A stretch of DNA of 64,000 nucleotides from Bog-950 sp964631835 (GCA_964631835.1 CAZWAD010000002.1:1-64000), one strand, 5' to 3'. Numbered from the stretch's first letter, positions 35,767-45,782 are shown. The notes: generated by a model not told the origin, from the letters alone. Numbers and translations: made by a program.

Positions 35767-37524
35767 TTAACCTTTAACCGTAATACCCAGTTCGTCCAAT
35801 TGTTTCTTATCAACCGAAGTGGGTGCGTCCATCATTAAATCTCTCCCACCCGAAGTTTTTGGGAAAGCAATTACATCGCGGATTGTTTCGCCACCGGCAA
35901 GAAGCATTACAATTCTGTCGAGCCCAAAAGCACAGCCACCGTGAGGAGGAGCGCCATATTTGAAAGCATTTAAAAGGAAGCCAAACTTCTTCTCTCTATC
36001 TTCAGCAGTAAGCCCCAACCTGTTAAAAACCTTCTCCTGAATATCTTTCTGATGAATACGGATGGAACCCGAAAGAATTTCATTGCCATTTAAAACCATA
36101 TCGTAAGTCTGTGCGCGCACACGGGTAGGGTCGCTATCGAAATACTGCATATCCTCGGGATGGGGGGAGCAGAAAGGATGGTGGGCGAAGGTGATATCGC
36201 CTGTTTCTTCATCGCGTTCAAAAAGCGGAAAGTCAACAATCCAAAGTACACTCCATTTACTTTCGTCCATCCAGCCGCAGCGTTTGGCGAGTTCCAGCCG
36301 CAAATCGCCAAGGCTCTTGCGAACTTTCGAAGTTTTATCGGCAGCAATTAAAAGCAGGTCGCCTTTTTGAGCATTGAAACTGTTTCCTATTTCACGCAAT
36401 TGTGCTTCGCTGTAGAATTTATCAATAGAAGATTTCACCGTTCCGTCTTCGTTGAATTTAATATTGACCAACCCGCCAAGCCCGCGGTGAGTGGCTTTTA
36501 CAAATTCGGTAAGTTCATCAAGCTGTTTGCGCGAATATGCCGCACAGCCTTTGGCATTTATTCCGGCCACCAAACCACCATTAGCAATGGCACTGTTAAA
36601 CACATTGAATTCAGATTGAGGTAGAGAGGAGCTGAGTTCAACTATTTTGCAATCGAAACGCAAGTCAGGCTTATCGCTGCCATAAAACCTGAGCGCATCA
36701 TCGTATTTCAAACGAGGTATTTCTTTTAGTTCGTAGTTCATTATTTTTTTGAACACCTGTTGCATCATTCCGCCAAACACTTCAAAAATATCCTCTTGGT
36801 GAACGAATGCCATTTCGCAGTCTATTTGCGAAAACTCCGGCTGCCGGTCTCCGCGGAAGTCCTCATCGCGAAAGCACTTAACAATCTGATAGTACCGGTC
36901 CATGCCCGCCACCATTAGTAGTTGTTTCAGAATTTGCGGTGACTGAGGGAGTGCATAAAAACTGCCATGCACCAACCGGGAAGGAACGAGGAAATCCCTG
37001 GCGCCCTCCGGTGTGGATTTAATCAGATTGGGGGTTTCTATTTCAAGGAAATGCTTTTCGTTTAGGTATTCGCGCACCGCTGTGATAATATTGGCACGCA
37101 TTATCAATCGGTCGCGCATTTGCGGCCTGCGGATGTCCAGGTAGCGGTACTTTAAGCGCAACTCTTCACTGCCATCGGTTTCATTTTCAATAATGAAAGG
37201 AGGTACCTCGGACTCACTGATAATATTTAACTCGCTTACAATAATTTCAATTTCACCAGTAGGAATATTCGGGTTCTTGCTGCTGCGCTCAGCCACTTTA
37301 CCTCTTATTTGCACTACAAACTCGCGACCGAGTTTATTGGCACGCTCACAAAGCCCAGAATCAGTATCGGTATTAAAAACAAGTTGGGTGATACCGTAAC
37401 GGTCGCGCAAATCCACAAAAGTCATACCGCCCAAAGCGCGGGTTTTCTGGATCCAGCCCGATAGGGTAACCTCTGTTCTTACATCTTTTAAATTCAGCTC
37501 ACCGCAAGTATGGGTTCTGTACAT
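35767..37524 (-). CDS. aspS: Aspartate-tRNA ligase
   Basis: A 585-residue class II aminoacyl-tRNA synthetase. The frame opens at 37587, but ATG 37524 gives the family start MYRTHTCGELNLKDV; E. coli AspRS has 590 residues. It contains the N-terminal OB-fold anticodon-binding domain (LSGWIQKTRALGGMTFVDLR), motif 2 (CFRDEDFRGDRQPEFSQID), the GAD insertion domain of bacterial AspRS (about 280-410) and motif 3 (GCAFGLDRIVMLLAGGETIR). No flanking gene explains its regulation. It is divergent from the 1903-aa adhesin gene. Confidence 0.97.
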   Translation of the reverse strand: MYRTHTCGELNLKDVRTEVTLSGWIQKTRALGGMTFVDLRDRYGITQLVFNTDTDSGLCERANKLGREFVVQIRGKVAERSSKNPNIPTGEIEIIVSELNIISESEVPPFIIENETDGSEELRLKYRYLDIRRPQMRDRLIMRANIITAVREYLNEKHFLEIETPNLIKSTPEGARDFLVPSRLVHGSFYALPQSPQILKQLLMVAGMDRYYQIVKCFRDEDFRGDRQPEFSQIDCEMAFVHQEDIFEVFGGMMQQVFKKIMNYELKEIPRLKYDDALRFYGSDKPDLRFDCKIVELSSSLPQSEFNVFNSAIANGGLVAGINAKGCAAYSRKQLDELTEFVKATHRGLGGLVNIKFNEDGTVKSSIDKFYSEAQLREIGNSFNAQKGDLLLIAADKTSKVRKSLGDLRLELAKRCGWMDESKWSVLWIVDFPLFERDEETGDITFAHHPFCSPHPEDMQYFDSDPTRVRAQTYDMVLNGNEILSGSIRIHQKDIQEKVFNRLGLTAEDREKKFGFLLNAFKYGAPPHGGCAFGLDRIVMLLAGGETIRDVIAFPKTSGGRDLMMDAPTSVDKKQLDELGITVKG

Positions 37525-37602
37525 AATCAAATACCGTTTAACCGGACGAAAATAGTTATTTGCCTTATATGAGATTTCTCCGTTCATTTACAACCGATTC
37601 CT

Positions 37603-37610
37603 TACTTTTG
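37603..37610 (+). promoter_or_regulatory. Candidate -7 promoter element of the 1903-aa adhesin gene
   Basis: TACTTTTG matches TAnnTTTG exactly, 30 bp before the start codon at 37641. No convincing -33 TTTG is seen at the right distance. Confidence 0.4.
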
Positions 37611-37640
37611 GCATCTTTTTAAAGAGAGAATCCCCTTTTA

Positions 37641-40600
37641 ATGGTTCTGAAAAGTTTACGCCTGAAATCTGCTTTACTGATTGCAGTGGTACTGATATGT
37701 GCCGCCAAAGATTTGTATGCCACCCACAACATGGGGAAGGACCTGCAATACACCTGTTTGGGTATCGTTGGGGGGCAACTGCAATACCGGGTTACTATTC
37801 GCTATTACCGAAACTGTTGGGATAACTCATTTGCGGGTCAGGCTGCTACCGCGCCTACAACCGTATCATTACAAATTTCGGCACCGGGCTGCGGCTTTAG
37901 CACTACTGTTTCCTTACCGCGCGACCCGCAAGCCGTTCCTCCAAATGGCTCGGAGGTTTCTCAGCTTTGTCCCTCGCAAATACAAAGCAGCGGATGTAAC
38001 TGGAGCGCTTCTGGGACCAATCCTCCCTATCCGGGTGTGCAGATTTACACTTTTACAGGAGTTGTGAGCGTTCCTGCCAACTGTACTCAAATCACCTTTG
38101 GAACTACCGAGTGCTGTAGAAATGGCGCTATTAACAATATACCAAATCCCGACAGCGAATCGCTATCAATTTTAGCTACAGTTAATAATTCAATTGACCC
38201 GCTTACCGGTCAGCCGTATTGTAATAACTCGGTGGCATTTACCAATCAGCCGGTTCCTTTTTTCTGCCTCGGCTCAAACGTTACATTTAATCATGGCGCG
38301 GTAGATGTGGATGGTGATTCGCTGGTTTATACATTGGTTTATCCTCTGACAGGCGGAAACATACCTTATACCAATCTTAGTTTCACCCCCGGCTATAATG
38401 TAAACTGTCCGATAACGACCAGCCCGCCCAATACGTTTCAGTTTAATACCCAAACCGGGCAAATGCAGTTTATACCTGCGCTTCAGGAGCAATGTGTTTT
38501 AGCCGTAAGGGTTGATGAATACCGGAATGGAGTTCTGATTGGCTCAACCATGCGTGATATACAGGTTGTTATTATTTCCTGTGCCATTTCTATTCCTGAC
38601 CAAAATCCGATTACGAATGTCCAAAATGGCAACCAGGTTGATTCGCTTACAATTCAGGTTTGTCCCGGTACTCCTTTGCAGTTTGATATTGAATGCACCG
38701 ATTTATCGAACCACAATCTTACTGTTACAAGTAACATCAACACAGTACCTTCGGCCATTCCTGGGGCTACCATGACACAGATTGGTACAGGTGACACTGT
38801 GATTGCCCGTATTCAATGGACTCCAATGCCCGGGGATACCGGCTGTCATAATTTTACATTAACTGTAAGGAATAACGACTGCCCGATTAACGGCTCGCAA
38901 ACAAAGGTTTATTCCATTTGCGTTTTTACCAAGGTTCAGTTGCTTTCCGCCAGTCCTACATTTTGCGGAAGCCCGGTTCAGTTAACTGCTACCGGTGGAA
39001 CTAATTACACCTGGACGCCCTCAACCGGTCCTAACGCGGTTTCCAACCCGAACATCTATAACCCGTTTGTTACACCGGTTACCAGTACGATGTATTATTT
39101 TACTTCCGATTGCGGAACCGATTCCGTTTTTGTAAATGCCGAGCCGCCCTTTACTTATGACGCGGGACCAGGAGGAAGCATTTGCCAGAACGGGCAGGTT
39201 TACCTGAATGCGACAACTGACAATCTCTATGCTCCGTACTCATTTCAGTGGGTTCCGAGAAACGGCACTTTATTTCATCCGGTCACCGGATTACCGAACG
39301 ATACCATTCCAAATCCGGTTGCAAGCCCGCTGGCAACAACATGGTACAGGTGTTTTATTACCGGAACAAACGGGTGCACTAATATGGATTCTGTTTTGGT
39401 GACGGTGGTTGGTACAGGACCTAATATTATTGCTCAGGCAGTACCCGACACAGTTTGCCCGGGTGATGCTGTGCAACTGAACATAATTACCAGCCCCCAA
39501 AGCTGCGGGCGTAACACTATTCCTTGCCAGGGACACGTGGTGCAGGCACAAATCGGAACTGGAACCGGACAAACACCGGTTGGCTCTCCTACGCAGTACC
39601 CAACCGTTTACGGGCATTACAGCAACAGCGCCAGGCATCAGTTCCTGTATTTGCAAAATGAATTGCTTGCGCAAATCGGTTCGGGAGGAACTATTGACAG
39701 CATCTCGTTTTATATTTCGCAGGTAAACACCCCGAACGATACCATGAAGAATTTTGAGATTAAGATGGGGTGTACACAGGCAACTTCATTAAGCGGATGG
39801 CAGCCGAGTTTAGTTACTGTGTTTTCACCCAAAAGTGTTCCGGTAGGCAATACGGTAGGGTGGAAAATTCACCGCCTTGATTTCCCTTACGATTGGGATG
39901 GTACTTCAAACCTTGTGATTGACATTTGCTTTAGTAATCCAACAAGTTCAACCCTGAATAACAAAATGCAGATGACGCCTACCGCTTTCAACTCCGTTTA
40001 TTATTCCAGAGGCAATACAAGCCAGTGCGGCAATACCGGAACTCCGGTGGCAAGTGTAAATCGTCCGAATGCACGGTTCCATGTTTGTGTAACGGATGTA
40101 GCGGGCTTACCCATTTCCTGGACACCCGCAACTGGGGCTAATGCTCCTGTGCCTGCCAATATTGTCAACCCGGTTGCGCATCCTCAAACTCCGGTTATTT
40201 ATCGCGTGGATGTGACGGCTCAAAACGGCTGTCACAGTCAGGATTTTGTTTATGTGAATGTTGACACCTCCGTCCGGTTTTATGCTTTTCCCAACGATAC
40301 TTTTTTCTGCACTTCGAGACCTATGTCAATCACAAGCGCTACACTAGGAAATCCCCTGCCCGGAAATTCTTTTAGTTATGAGTTTCGCAACTTGAATACC
40401 AACACCGTTCTTTATTCCGGAGCGCTTAATAATTTTACAGTAACTCCAACTGTTTCCACTGACTACCTTGTTACTTTAACCGGTGCGGCCTGTACTTTAC
40501 GCGATACCGTTCACGTTATTATCGGGAACAATATCCCCATTAATTTTGTTGTTGACCCCATAGATTGTTTCGGTCAGGCGAATGGTAAAATTAACGCTGT

Positions 40601-43352
40601 TCCCGGTGGCGGCACGCCACCGATAAATTATGCGTGGAGCACAGGTGCAACTATTGATTCCATTCAGAATCTTCCGCCAGGAACTTATTCGCTGAGTATA
40701 AGCGATTCGCAGGGATGTACGGGCGGGGATAGCGTTACTATAACAGAACCCGGTCAACTCACGCTTTCTGCTGCAGCGCAAAACATTCTTTGCAACGGAG
40801 TTAGTAACGGCAGTGTTACCATTGCTGCTAATGGCGGTACACCGGTATATACGTACTCCTGGAATCCTCCTCAGGGAAATACTTCCCTTGCCAACGGCTT
40901 ACCGGCAGGAAACTATTTAGCCACAGTAACCGATGCTTTCGGATGCAGTGCTTCGGCTTCTGCCGCAGTTACTCAGCCGCCTGTATTGGCCGTAAATACT
41001 GTTTCTTACAACGCCACTTCATTTGGTGGCAACGAGGGCTGGGCTTTTGTAATTGCCAGCGGAGGAACTCCGGGTTACACATATACCTGGAGCACCGGTT
41101 CTAATAATGATACCATCTCCAATCTCTATGCCGGAACTTACTATGTAACTGTATGCGATGCCAACAACTGTTGCAGATTCGATACCGTAGTTGTTACCGA
41201 CCCGCCACCGGTTATTCTCACATTTGTTACTGCAAGCAATTTGTGTTTCGGTGATTGTAATGGCACTTCTTCGGTTTCTGCAAGCGGAGGAATACCTCCC
41301 TACACTTTTGTTTGGAGCAACGGCACAAACGGAAATGTGGTGAGTGGTTTATGTGCGGGAGTTTACACTGTAACTGCCATTGATAGCGCAGGTGTTTCTG
41401 TTGCCGGGAACATAAACATTACTGCGCCTGCACAAATAACGATAGCAATTGATACGGTTGATATTTCCTGCTTTGGCGCAAATGATGGCTCAGTATTGGC
41501 AACTGCCACCGGGGGAACACCAATTTATACTTACAACTGGACTCCCGGGGGGAATGTAAATCCAAATGTTTCGCTTGGACCCGGCACATATACAGTAGTT
41601 GCCACTGATGCAAATAGCTGCACAGCACAAGCTTCGTGGATGGCAGTTGAACCAGCACAGTTAATTGTTTCAATTGCTTCTGTAGTTGATGTTTCCTGTT
41701 TTGGAGGAAGCGATGGTGCGGCTACAGCAAACGTAACCGGAGGAACTCCGGGATATACTTATTCCTGGAGTGGTGTTTCGCCAACTTCTAATCCGGTGAC
41801 CGGTTTCATAGCGGGCAATCAATCTGTAACGGTTACTGACTTGCGTAGTTGTACGGCAAGCGTTGCTTTTGTTGTTACCGAACCAACACAGCTTACAGCA
41901 GCGGTTTCTTCTGCAACAAATGTTACCTGCAATGGAGGAACAGACGGAGCAATTGATATTACTGTAAACGGAGGAACTTCTCCTTACACCTATTTATGGA
42001 GTAACATTTCTGTAAGTGAAGATTTAAACGGGGTCGGAGCCAATACTTACTCCGTAGTTGTTACTGACTCAAGAAGCTGCACAGCAACAACGAATGCAAC
42101 TATAACAGAGCCAACGGCTATAGTTCTCTCATTTTCACATACCGACCCGCTTTGCACAGGTGATGTGAACGGAACCGCAACGGTTAACGCTGCCGGAGGC
42201 AATTCCGGATATACTTACGACTGGAGCTATACTCCCGCAATGAATGATAACAGCACCTTAACCGGCATCCCATCCGGAACTTACGATGTGGTGGTAACCG
42301 ATGCAAGCAATTGCACCGCCACCGGAAATGTTACTCTTGTAAATCCCACTACGCTTACGGCACAGTTGATTAATAAAGCTGAAATAAGCTGCGCTAACAC
42401 ACAGGATGGCTCGGTGGAAGTAAGCGCCACAGGCGGTACACAGCCCTATACTTATTCGTGGAGTAACGGCAGGAACACAACCGTTATCAATAACCTTGCT
42501 CCCGGAAATTATACCGTTACCGTTTTAGATAACAACGGCTGCAATGTGGTGCTGAGTGTAACTTTCCTGGCGCCACCTGTAATTTCTATTTCGCTTTTAA
42601 ATATTGATTCCGTTTCCTGTCCGGAATACACCGATGGCTCGGTTTATGTTACCGCCATTGGAGGAACACCGGGCGCGGTAACTCCTTATGAATATTCGCT
42701 GGACGGTGTAAACTTTCAGCCTTCGCCATCGTTTGCCGATTTAAGAGCCGGAATTTACCGCTTGCGCATACGTGACGGACAGGGTTGTTTGAAAGATACA
42801 ACCATTATAGTTTACGAACCGGTGAAACCCGTAATCACTGTTCTTCCGCAGGATAGTACGATAAAGCTCGGGCAAACCATTACACTTACTTCAAGCGTTA
42901 GCCATTATTCGCCTGCCGATATTAATTTCTATTCCTGGTCGCCTCTTTCAGGATTGAATTGCGGTGATTGTTCATCGGTTATTGCGGCTCCCTATGCCTA
43001 TACAGTTTACACCTTAACTGTTAATTATCTTTCCGATTGCATCGTTTCTGAGCCCATTACCGTCTTTGTTGGAAATGGTGAAGATTTTTTTATTCCAAAT
43101 GCATTCACACCCAACGGAGACGGCAATAATGACGTCTTTACTGTGTATGGATTTGGTTTGGCGAAAGTAAACATGGCCATATTCAACCGCTGGGGCGAAA
43201 AGGTTTTTGACACTGCAAACCAGTGGGGCGGATGGGACGGTACCTTTAAAGGAGTAATGCAGAATCCGGGAGTTTATACATACTATATCGAAGGAGTTTA
43301 TTTGAACGGTAAAACCAGAGAAAGAAAAGGAACAGTTTCGCTCATCAGGTAA
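37641..43352 (+). CDS. Giant secreted SprB-repeat protein with CHU_C T9SS C-terminal domain
   Basis: A 1903-residue surface protein and the largest gene in the window. The signal peptide lies in MVLKSLRLKSALLIAVVLIC..DLYA. The N-terminal region (about 28-440) starts THNMGKDLQYTCLG and has many cysteines. Ig-like segments cover about 440-590. A module at about 595-815 is homologous to the N-terminus of the 1410-aa protein (FEIKMGCTQATSLSGW, WDGTSNLVIDICFSNPT). Ten SprB-like repeats of about 77 residues span about 963-1730. The CHU_C domain (1818-1903) has IPNAFTPNGDGNNDVFTVYG, AIFNRWGEKVFDTANQWGGW and RKGTVSLIR. It is followed 238 bp downstream by a PorP/SprF gene, the common adhesin-plus-partner order. 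Predicted role: T9SS-secreted adhesin or gliding filament component. Confidence 0.94.
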   Translation: MVLKSLRLKSALLIAVVLICAAKDLYATHNMGKDLQYTCLGIVGGQLQYRVTIRYYRNCWDNSFAGQAATAPTTVSLQISAPGCGFSTTVSLPRDPQAVPPNGSEVSQLCPSQIQSSGCNWSASGTNPPYPGVQIYTFTGVVSVPANCTQITFGTTECCRNGAINNIPNPDSESLSILATVNNSIDPLTGQPYCNNSVAFTNQPVPFFCLGSNVTFNHGAVDVDGDSLVYTLVYPLTGGNIPYTNLSFTPGYNVNCPITTSPPNTFQFNTQTGQMQFIPALQEQCVLAVRVDEYRNGVLIGSTMRDIQVVIISCAISIPDQNPITNVQNGNQVDSLTIQVCPGTPLQFDIECTDLSNHNLTVTSNINTVPSAIPGATMTQIGTGDTVIARIQWTPMPGDTGCHNFTLTVRNNDCPINGSQTKVYSICVFTKVQLLSASPTFCGSPVQLTATGGTNYTWTPSTGPNAVSNPNIYNPFVTPVTSTMYYFTSDCGTDSVFVNAEPPFTYDAGPGGSICQNGQVYLNATTDNLYAPYSFQWVPRNGTLFHPVTGLPNDTIPNPVASPLATTWYRCFITGTNGCTNMDSVLVTVVGTGPNIIAQAVPDTVCPGDAVQLNIITSPQSCGRNTIPCQGHVVQAQIGTGTGQTPVGSPTQYPTVYGHYSNSARHQFLYLQNELLAQIGSGGTIDSISFYISQVNTPNDTMKNFEIKMGCTQATSLSGWQPSLVTVFSPKSVPVGNTVGWKIHRLDFPYDWDGTSNLVIDICFSNPTSSTLNNKMQMTPTAFNSVYYSRGNTSQCGNTGTPVASVNRPNARFHVCVTDVAGLPISWTPATGANAPVPANIVNPVAHPQTPVIYRVDVTAQNGCHSQDFVYVNVDTSVRFYAFPNDTFFCTSRPMSITSATLGNPLPGNSFSYEFRNLNTNTVLYSGALNNFTVTPTVSTDYLVTLTGAACTLRDTVHVIIGNNIPINFVVDPIDCFGQANGKINAVPGGGTPPINYAWSTGATIDSIQNLPPGTYSLSISDSQGCTGGDSVTITEPGQLTLSAAAQNILCNGVSNGSVTIAANGGTPVYTYSWNPPQGNTSLANGLPAGNYLATVTDAFGCSASASAAVTQPPVLAVNTVSYNATSFGGNEGWAFVIASGGTPGYTYTWSTGSNNDTISNLYAGTYYVTVCDANNCCRFDTVVVTDPPPVILTFVTASNLCFGDCNGTSSVSASGGIPPYTFVWSNGTNGNVVSGLCAGVYTVTAIDSAGVSVAGNINITAPAQITIAIDTVDISCFGANDGSVLATATGGTPIYTYNWTPGGNVNPNVSLGPGTYTVVATDANSCTAQASWMAVEPAQLIVSIASVVDVSCFGGSDGAATANVTGGTPGYTYSWSGVSPTSNPVTGFIAGNQSVTVTDLRSCTASVAFVVTEPTQLTAAVSSATNVTCNGGTDGAIDITVNGGTSPYTYLWSNISVSEDLNGVGANTYSVVVTDSRSCTATTNATITEPTAIVLSFSHTDPLCTGDVNGTATVNAAGGNSGYTYDWSYTPAMNDNSTLTGIPSGTYDVVVTDASNCTATGNVTLVNPTTLTAQLINKAEISCANTQDGSVEVSATGGTQPYTYSWSNGRNTTVINNLAPGNYTVTVLDNNGCNVVLSVTFLAPPVISISLLNIDSVSCPEYTDGSVYVTAIGGTPGAVTPYEYSLDGVNFQPSPSFADLRAGIYRLRIRDGQGCLKDTTIIVYEPVKPVITVLPQDSTIKLGQTITLTSSVSHYSPADINFYSWSPLSGLNCGDCSSVIAAPYAYTVYTLTVNYLSDCIVSEPITVFVGNGEDFFIPNAFTPNGDGNNDVFTVYGFGLAKVNMAIFNRWGEKVFDTANQWGGWDGTFKGVMQNPGVYTYYIEGVYLNGKTRERKGTVSLIR

Positions 43353-43536
43353 ATCAAAGTGCAGTTTGTTTTTATTATTGCGCGTATTGTAAATCAGAGG
43401 GTGTAAACGGGTTCGGAGAGGAATGAAATGACGGGAAGCGGGAGAGGATTAAAATTGGAGAATACAGATGAAACTTTTAGCGGTTTTACCCTGTAAAAAG
43501 GAAGAGGGATTTTTTTAAAAATTTACAGCACAAAAT

Positions 43537-43565
43537 TTTGTAAAACAATATTTTTTCTATTTTAG
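43537..43565 (+). promoter_or_regulatory. Candidate promoter of the PorP/SprF gene
   Basis: TTTG at 43537-43540, 17 nt, then TATTTTAG at 43558-43565 (one mismatch to TAnnTTTG). It would give the porP gene its own transcript besides read-through from the adhesin gene. Confidence 0.35.
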
Positions 43566-43590
43566 ACAACTTTTTTAAACAACCGAGTTC

Positions 43591-44661
43591 ATGAAGAAAA
43601 TTTTACAAGCACTTGCACTGACCTTTGTGATGATGCAGGCAACGGCACAAGACCCGCACCTTTCGCAGTTTTACATGTCGCCCCTTTACCTTAATCCGGC
43701 ACTTACCGGTGCCTTCAATGGCAACTACCGGTTAACCGCGTTGTTCCGCGGGCAGTGGGGTTCGGTGTTGCGCAACGAGCAAGTGCCGATGTACCGCACT
43801 TATACCGCCTCGGTTGATTTCAGAACCAACAAAGGCTTTATGGCGGGCGATGCTTTCGGCTTCGGGGCATCTTTCCTTGGTGATATGGCGGGCGAATCGA
43901 AATTCGGATATAATGTAGGCGGAATATCTATTGCTTACCACAAATCGCTGAACCAGAAACACACCAACTACATCACCGCAGGATTTTCTTCGCAGATATT
44001 TCAGCAAACCATAGATTTTTCAAAACTGCAGTTCGGCAGCCAATGGGATGGCAGTGCTTACGATGCTCTTCTTCCTACCAACGAATTTTTGGTTGACAAC
44101 CGGTTCATGTACTGGGATGTAAATGCCGGTTTACTTTGGTATATGAAAATAGCCAAGCGGACTAATGTATATGTTGGCGCTTCGGCATTTCACCTCAACC
44201 GTCCCGCTATTTCTTTCCTGGGCGACAAGAACGTAAAGCTGAACATGAAGTTTGCCGGGCATGGCGGTGTTCGCTTTCCGCTCAAAGGCCGATTTGACTT
44301 GCAGCCGAAGTTTATTGTTATGGCACAGGGTAAATCCATTGAAATGATTCTGGCAACCGATTTCGTAATTCTGTTTGAAGAAAGATACCCCGAAGGAAAC
44401 AACTTCCGTTTCGGAGCCATGTTCCGCATGGTGGGTGGCGACCCCGATGCTCCGTGGAGAGACCGCAGAATGGTGGCTGAGTCGGTGGTGCTGAATGCCG
44501 GTGTGGTATGGAACGGGCTTGAACTGGGCGTAGCTTACGACATCAACGTTTCGGAACTAATCAGCGGCTCAAAATCGCAGGGCGGCTTTGAGGTAGGCCT
44601 TGCTTACGTGGGCAAATGGAAGCGGAGAGGCCCCCAGACTATTTACTGTCCGAGGTTCTAA
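43591..44661 (+). CDS. PorP/SprF-family outer-membrane protein of type IX secretion
   Basis: A 356-residue predicted outer-membrane beta-barrel. The signal peptide MKKILQALALTFVMMQATAQ is followed at once by the family start DPHLSQFYMSPLYLNPALTG and NYRLTALFRGQWGSV. The barrel ends in VGLAYVGKWKRRGPQTIYCP plus Arg-Phe; a Cys-Pro near the end is normal in this family. PorP/SprF proteins act as substrate-specific partners for CHU_C proteins in T9SS, and this copy directly follows such a gene. A strong terminator lies 39 bp after the stop. Confidence 0.93.
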   Translation: MKKILQALALTFVMMQATAQDPHLSQFYMSPLYLNPALTGAFNGNYRLTALFRGQWGSVLRNEQVPMYRTYTASVDFRTNKGFMAGDAFGFGASFLGDMAGESKFGYNVGGISIAYHKSLNQKHTNYITAGFSSQIFQQTIDFSKLQFGSQWDGSAYDALLPTNEFLVDNRFMYWDVNAGLLWYMKIAKRTNVYVGASAFHLNRPAISFLGDKNVKLNMKFAGHGGVRFPLKGRFDLQPKFIVMAQGKSIEMILATDFVILFEERYPEGNNFRFGAMFRMVGGDPDAPWRDRRMVAESVVLNAGVVWNGLELGVAYDINVSELISGSKSQGGFEVGLAYVGKWKRRGPQTIYCPRF

Positions 44662-44692
44662 CCCCTCTAAATCTACCCTAAAGGGCAGGCTT
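44661..44692. repeat. Dispersed palindromic element, second copy
   Basis: ACCCCTCTAAATCTACCCTA and the following AAGGGCAGGCTT are the imperfect reverse complement of the element at 31155-31184. It lies between the porP stop and its terminator. Confidence 0.55.
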
Positions 44693-44699
44693 AAATACC

Positions 44700-44735
44700 A
44701 AAAAGCCCGATGATTTTTTCATCGGGCTTTTTGTT
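44700..44735 (+). terminator. Rho-independent terminator after porP/sprF
   Basis: A perfect 13-14 bp stem, AAAAGCCCGATGA against TCATCGGGCTTTT, with a T-only loop, then TTGTTT. The A-run on the left could also serve the opposite strand. Confidence 0.92.
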
Positions 44736-44741
44736 TCCAAT

Positions 44742-44772
44742 AAAAAACCCCGCTCCGTTCCTCGAAACGGGG
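44742..44772 (-). terminator. Rho-independent terminator of the 328-aa unknown gene
   Basis: Read on the minus strand: CCCCG, a GC-rich loop with its own short pairing, CGGGG, then TTTTTT. It lies 24 bp past the stop codon at 44796. Confidence 0.8.
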
Positions 44773-44795
44773 AAATGAAACCGGCAAACTATTTT

Positions 44796-45782
44796 TTAAT
44801 CCTCAACGGTAAGTGTAATTTTAAACGTACCGGGGCCAATGCCGTTGTTACGCACGTTCATATAAGGAAGCAACTCGCCAAAACCCAGTTCGGTTACCAC
44901 CTGCTCAAAAGTTTTTACCACCGTGTTGTTAGCGCTCAGGTTATGCACCGTGCCCCCGGGGCCATCGGTAGGTGAGGCGGCTGCATAAAACTGTGCGTTC
45001 TGGTCAATAGCTTCGTACTCAATGCTTATAATTTTTTCGAGGTTAATACCGGCTAAAGGAAAGTTGCCGATGCCGCCAGGTGCCAGGGTTACTTGTCTTA
45101 CTACTGTATGAGTTCCTCCCTGCTCAGTAAGCAAAGATAAATCAAAATACCGTTCAACCTCTACCGGGTTATGCCTGTGAATAAATACCAGTTTGCCAAA
45201 TACTCCCATTAACTCGCCTGCCAATAGCACCCGCTGGTTTTCGCGCAGGTCGCTTATTTGACCCAACGCACCCTCTTTGGTTTGCTGTACTAAACGCGCA
45301 CCTAAAGACGCGTTATAAAAACTGGTTATTTGAGTAGCTGCAGTTGTTAGAGCTGCATCGGCAGCTACTTTAATTTTCAGCGCACCGAGAGCATCGAGAC
45401 GGCTTTCATAAGTGCCGCTTTCAAACGGTGTCCGCTTGTTAGGGAATATCGCCTTCTCCTCCGGTGAATCTTCGATATACACCGCCCTGATTAAGCTTTC
45501 CCACTGCCGCAGCTTAAGCGGAATTTGGTCTAAGTATTCCTCAAAGCCCAAAGTACTACCGGAATACTCACCCGACTTTACACCGTATTGCTGGTCGAGG
45601 TCGCGGTAGGCGAAAAATACCGGTTCGTAAATCAGAAGTATGTCGGCAATATCTGCATTGCTTTCTTCTGCTTTCAGCTTGGCGTGGGTGTCGGTGGAAA
45701 GGGACAGCATTTTTACAGTGCTCCGCCTGGTATTGATTTCGAAGGTATTATTAAGATACCTCCATGTTACATTGTTACTCAT
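44796..45782 (-). CDS. Protein of unknown function, 328 aa
   Basis: It was not recognised. It has no signal peptide, membrane segment or sorting tail (start MSNNVTWRYLNNTFEIN, end GPGTFKITLTVED). The N-terminal half is rich in charged helices (DTHAKLKAEESNADIADI, LDQIPLKLRQWESLIRAVY). The middle is Ala-rich (AADAALTTAATQITSFYNAS). The last 120 residues look beta-rich (TVVRQVTLAPGGIGNFPLAG). One copy of SLLTEQGGTHTVVRQV could bind a partner, but nothing catalytic is visible. It is monocistronic, with its own terminator, and its 5-prime side faces a 450-bp repeat-rich gene-free stretch. It is probably cytoplasmic. Confidence 0.7.
   Translation of the reverse strand: MSNNVTWRYLNNTFEINTRRSTVKMLSLSTDTHAKLKAEESNADIADILLIYEPVFFAYRDLDQQYGVKSGEYSGSTLGFEEYLDQIPLKLRQWESLIRAVYIEDSPEEKAIFPNKRTPFESGTYESRLDALGALKIKVAADAALTTAATQITSFYNASLGARLVQQTKEGALGQISDLRENQRVLLAGELMGVFGKLVFIHRHNPVEVERYFDLSLLTEQGGTHTVVRQVTLAPGGIGNFPLAGINLEKIISIEYEAIDQNAQFYAAASPTDGPGGTVHNLSANNTVVKTFEQVVTELGFGELLPYMNVRNNGIGPGTFKITLTVED

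Noticed and set aside
43353..43590. Missing gene between the 1903-aa adhesin and porP
   Set aside because: No supported frame; AT-rich DNA with a candidate promoter only.
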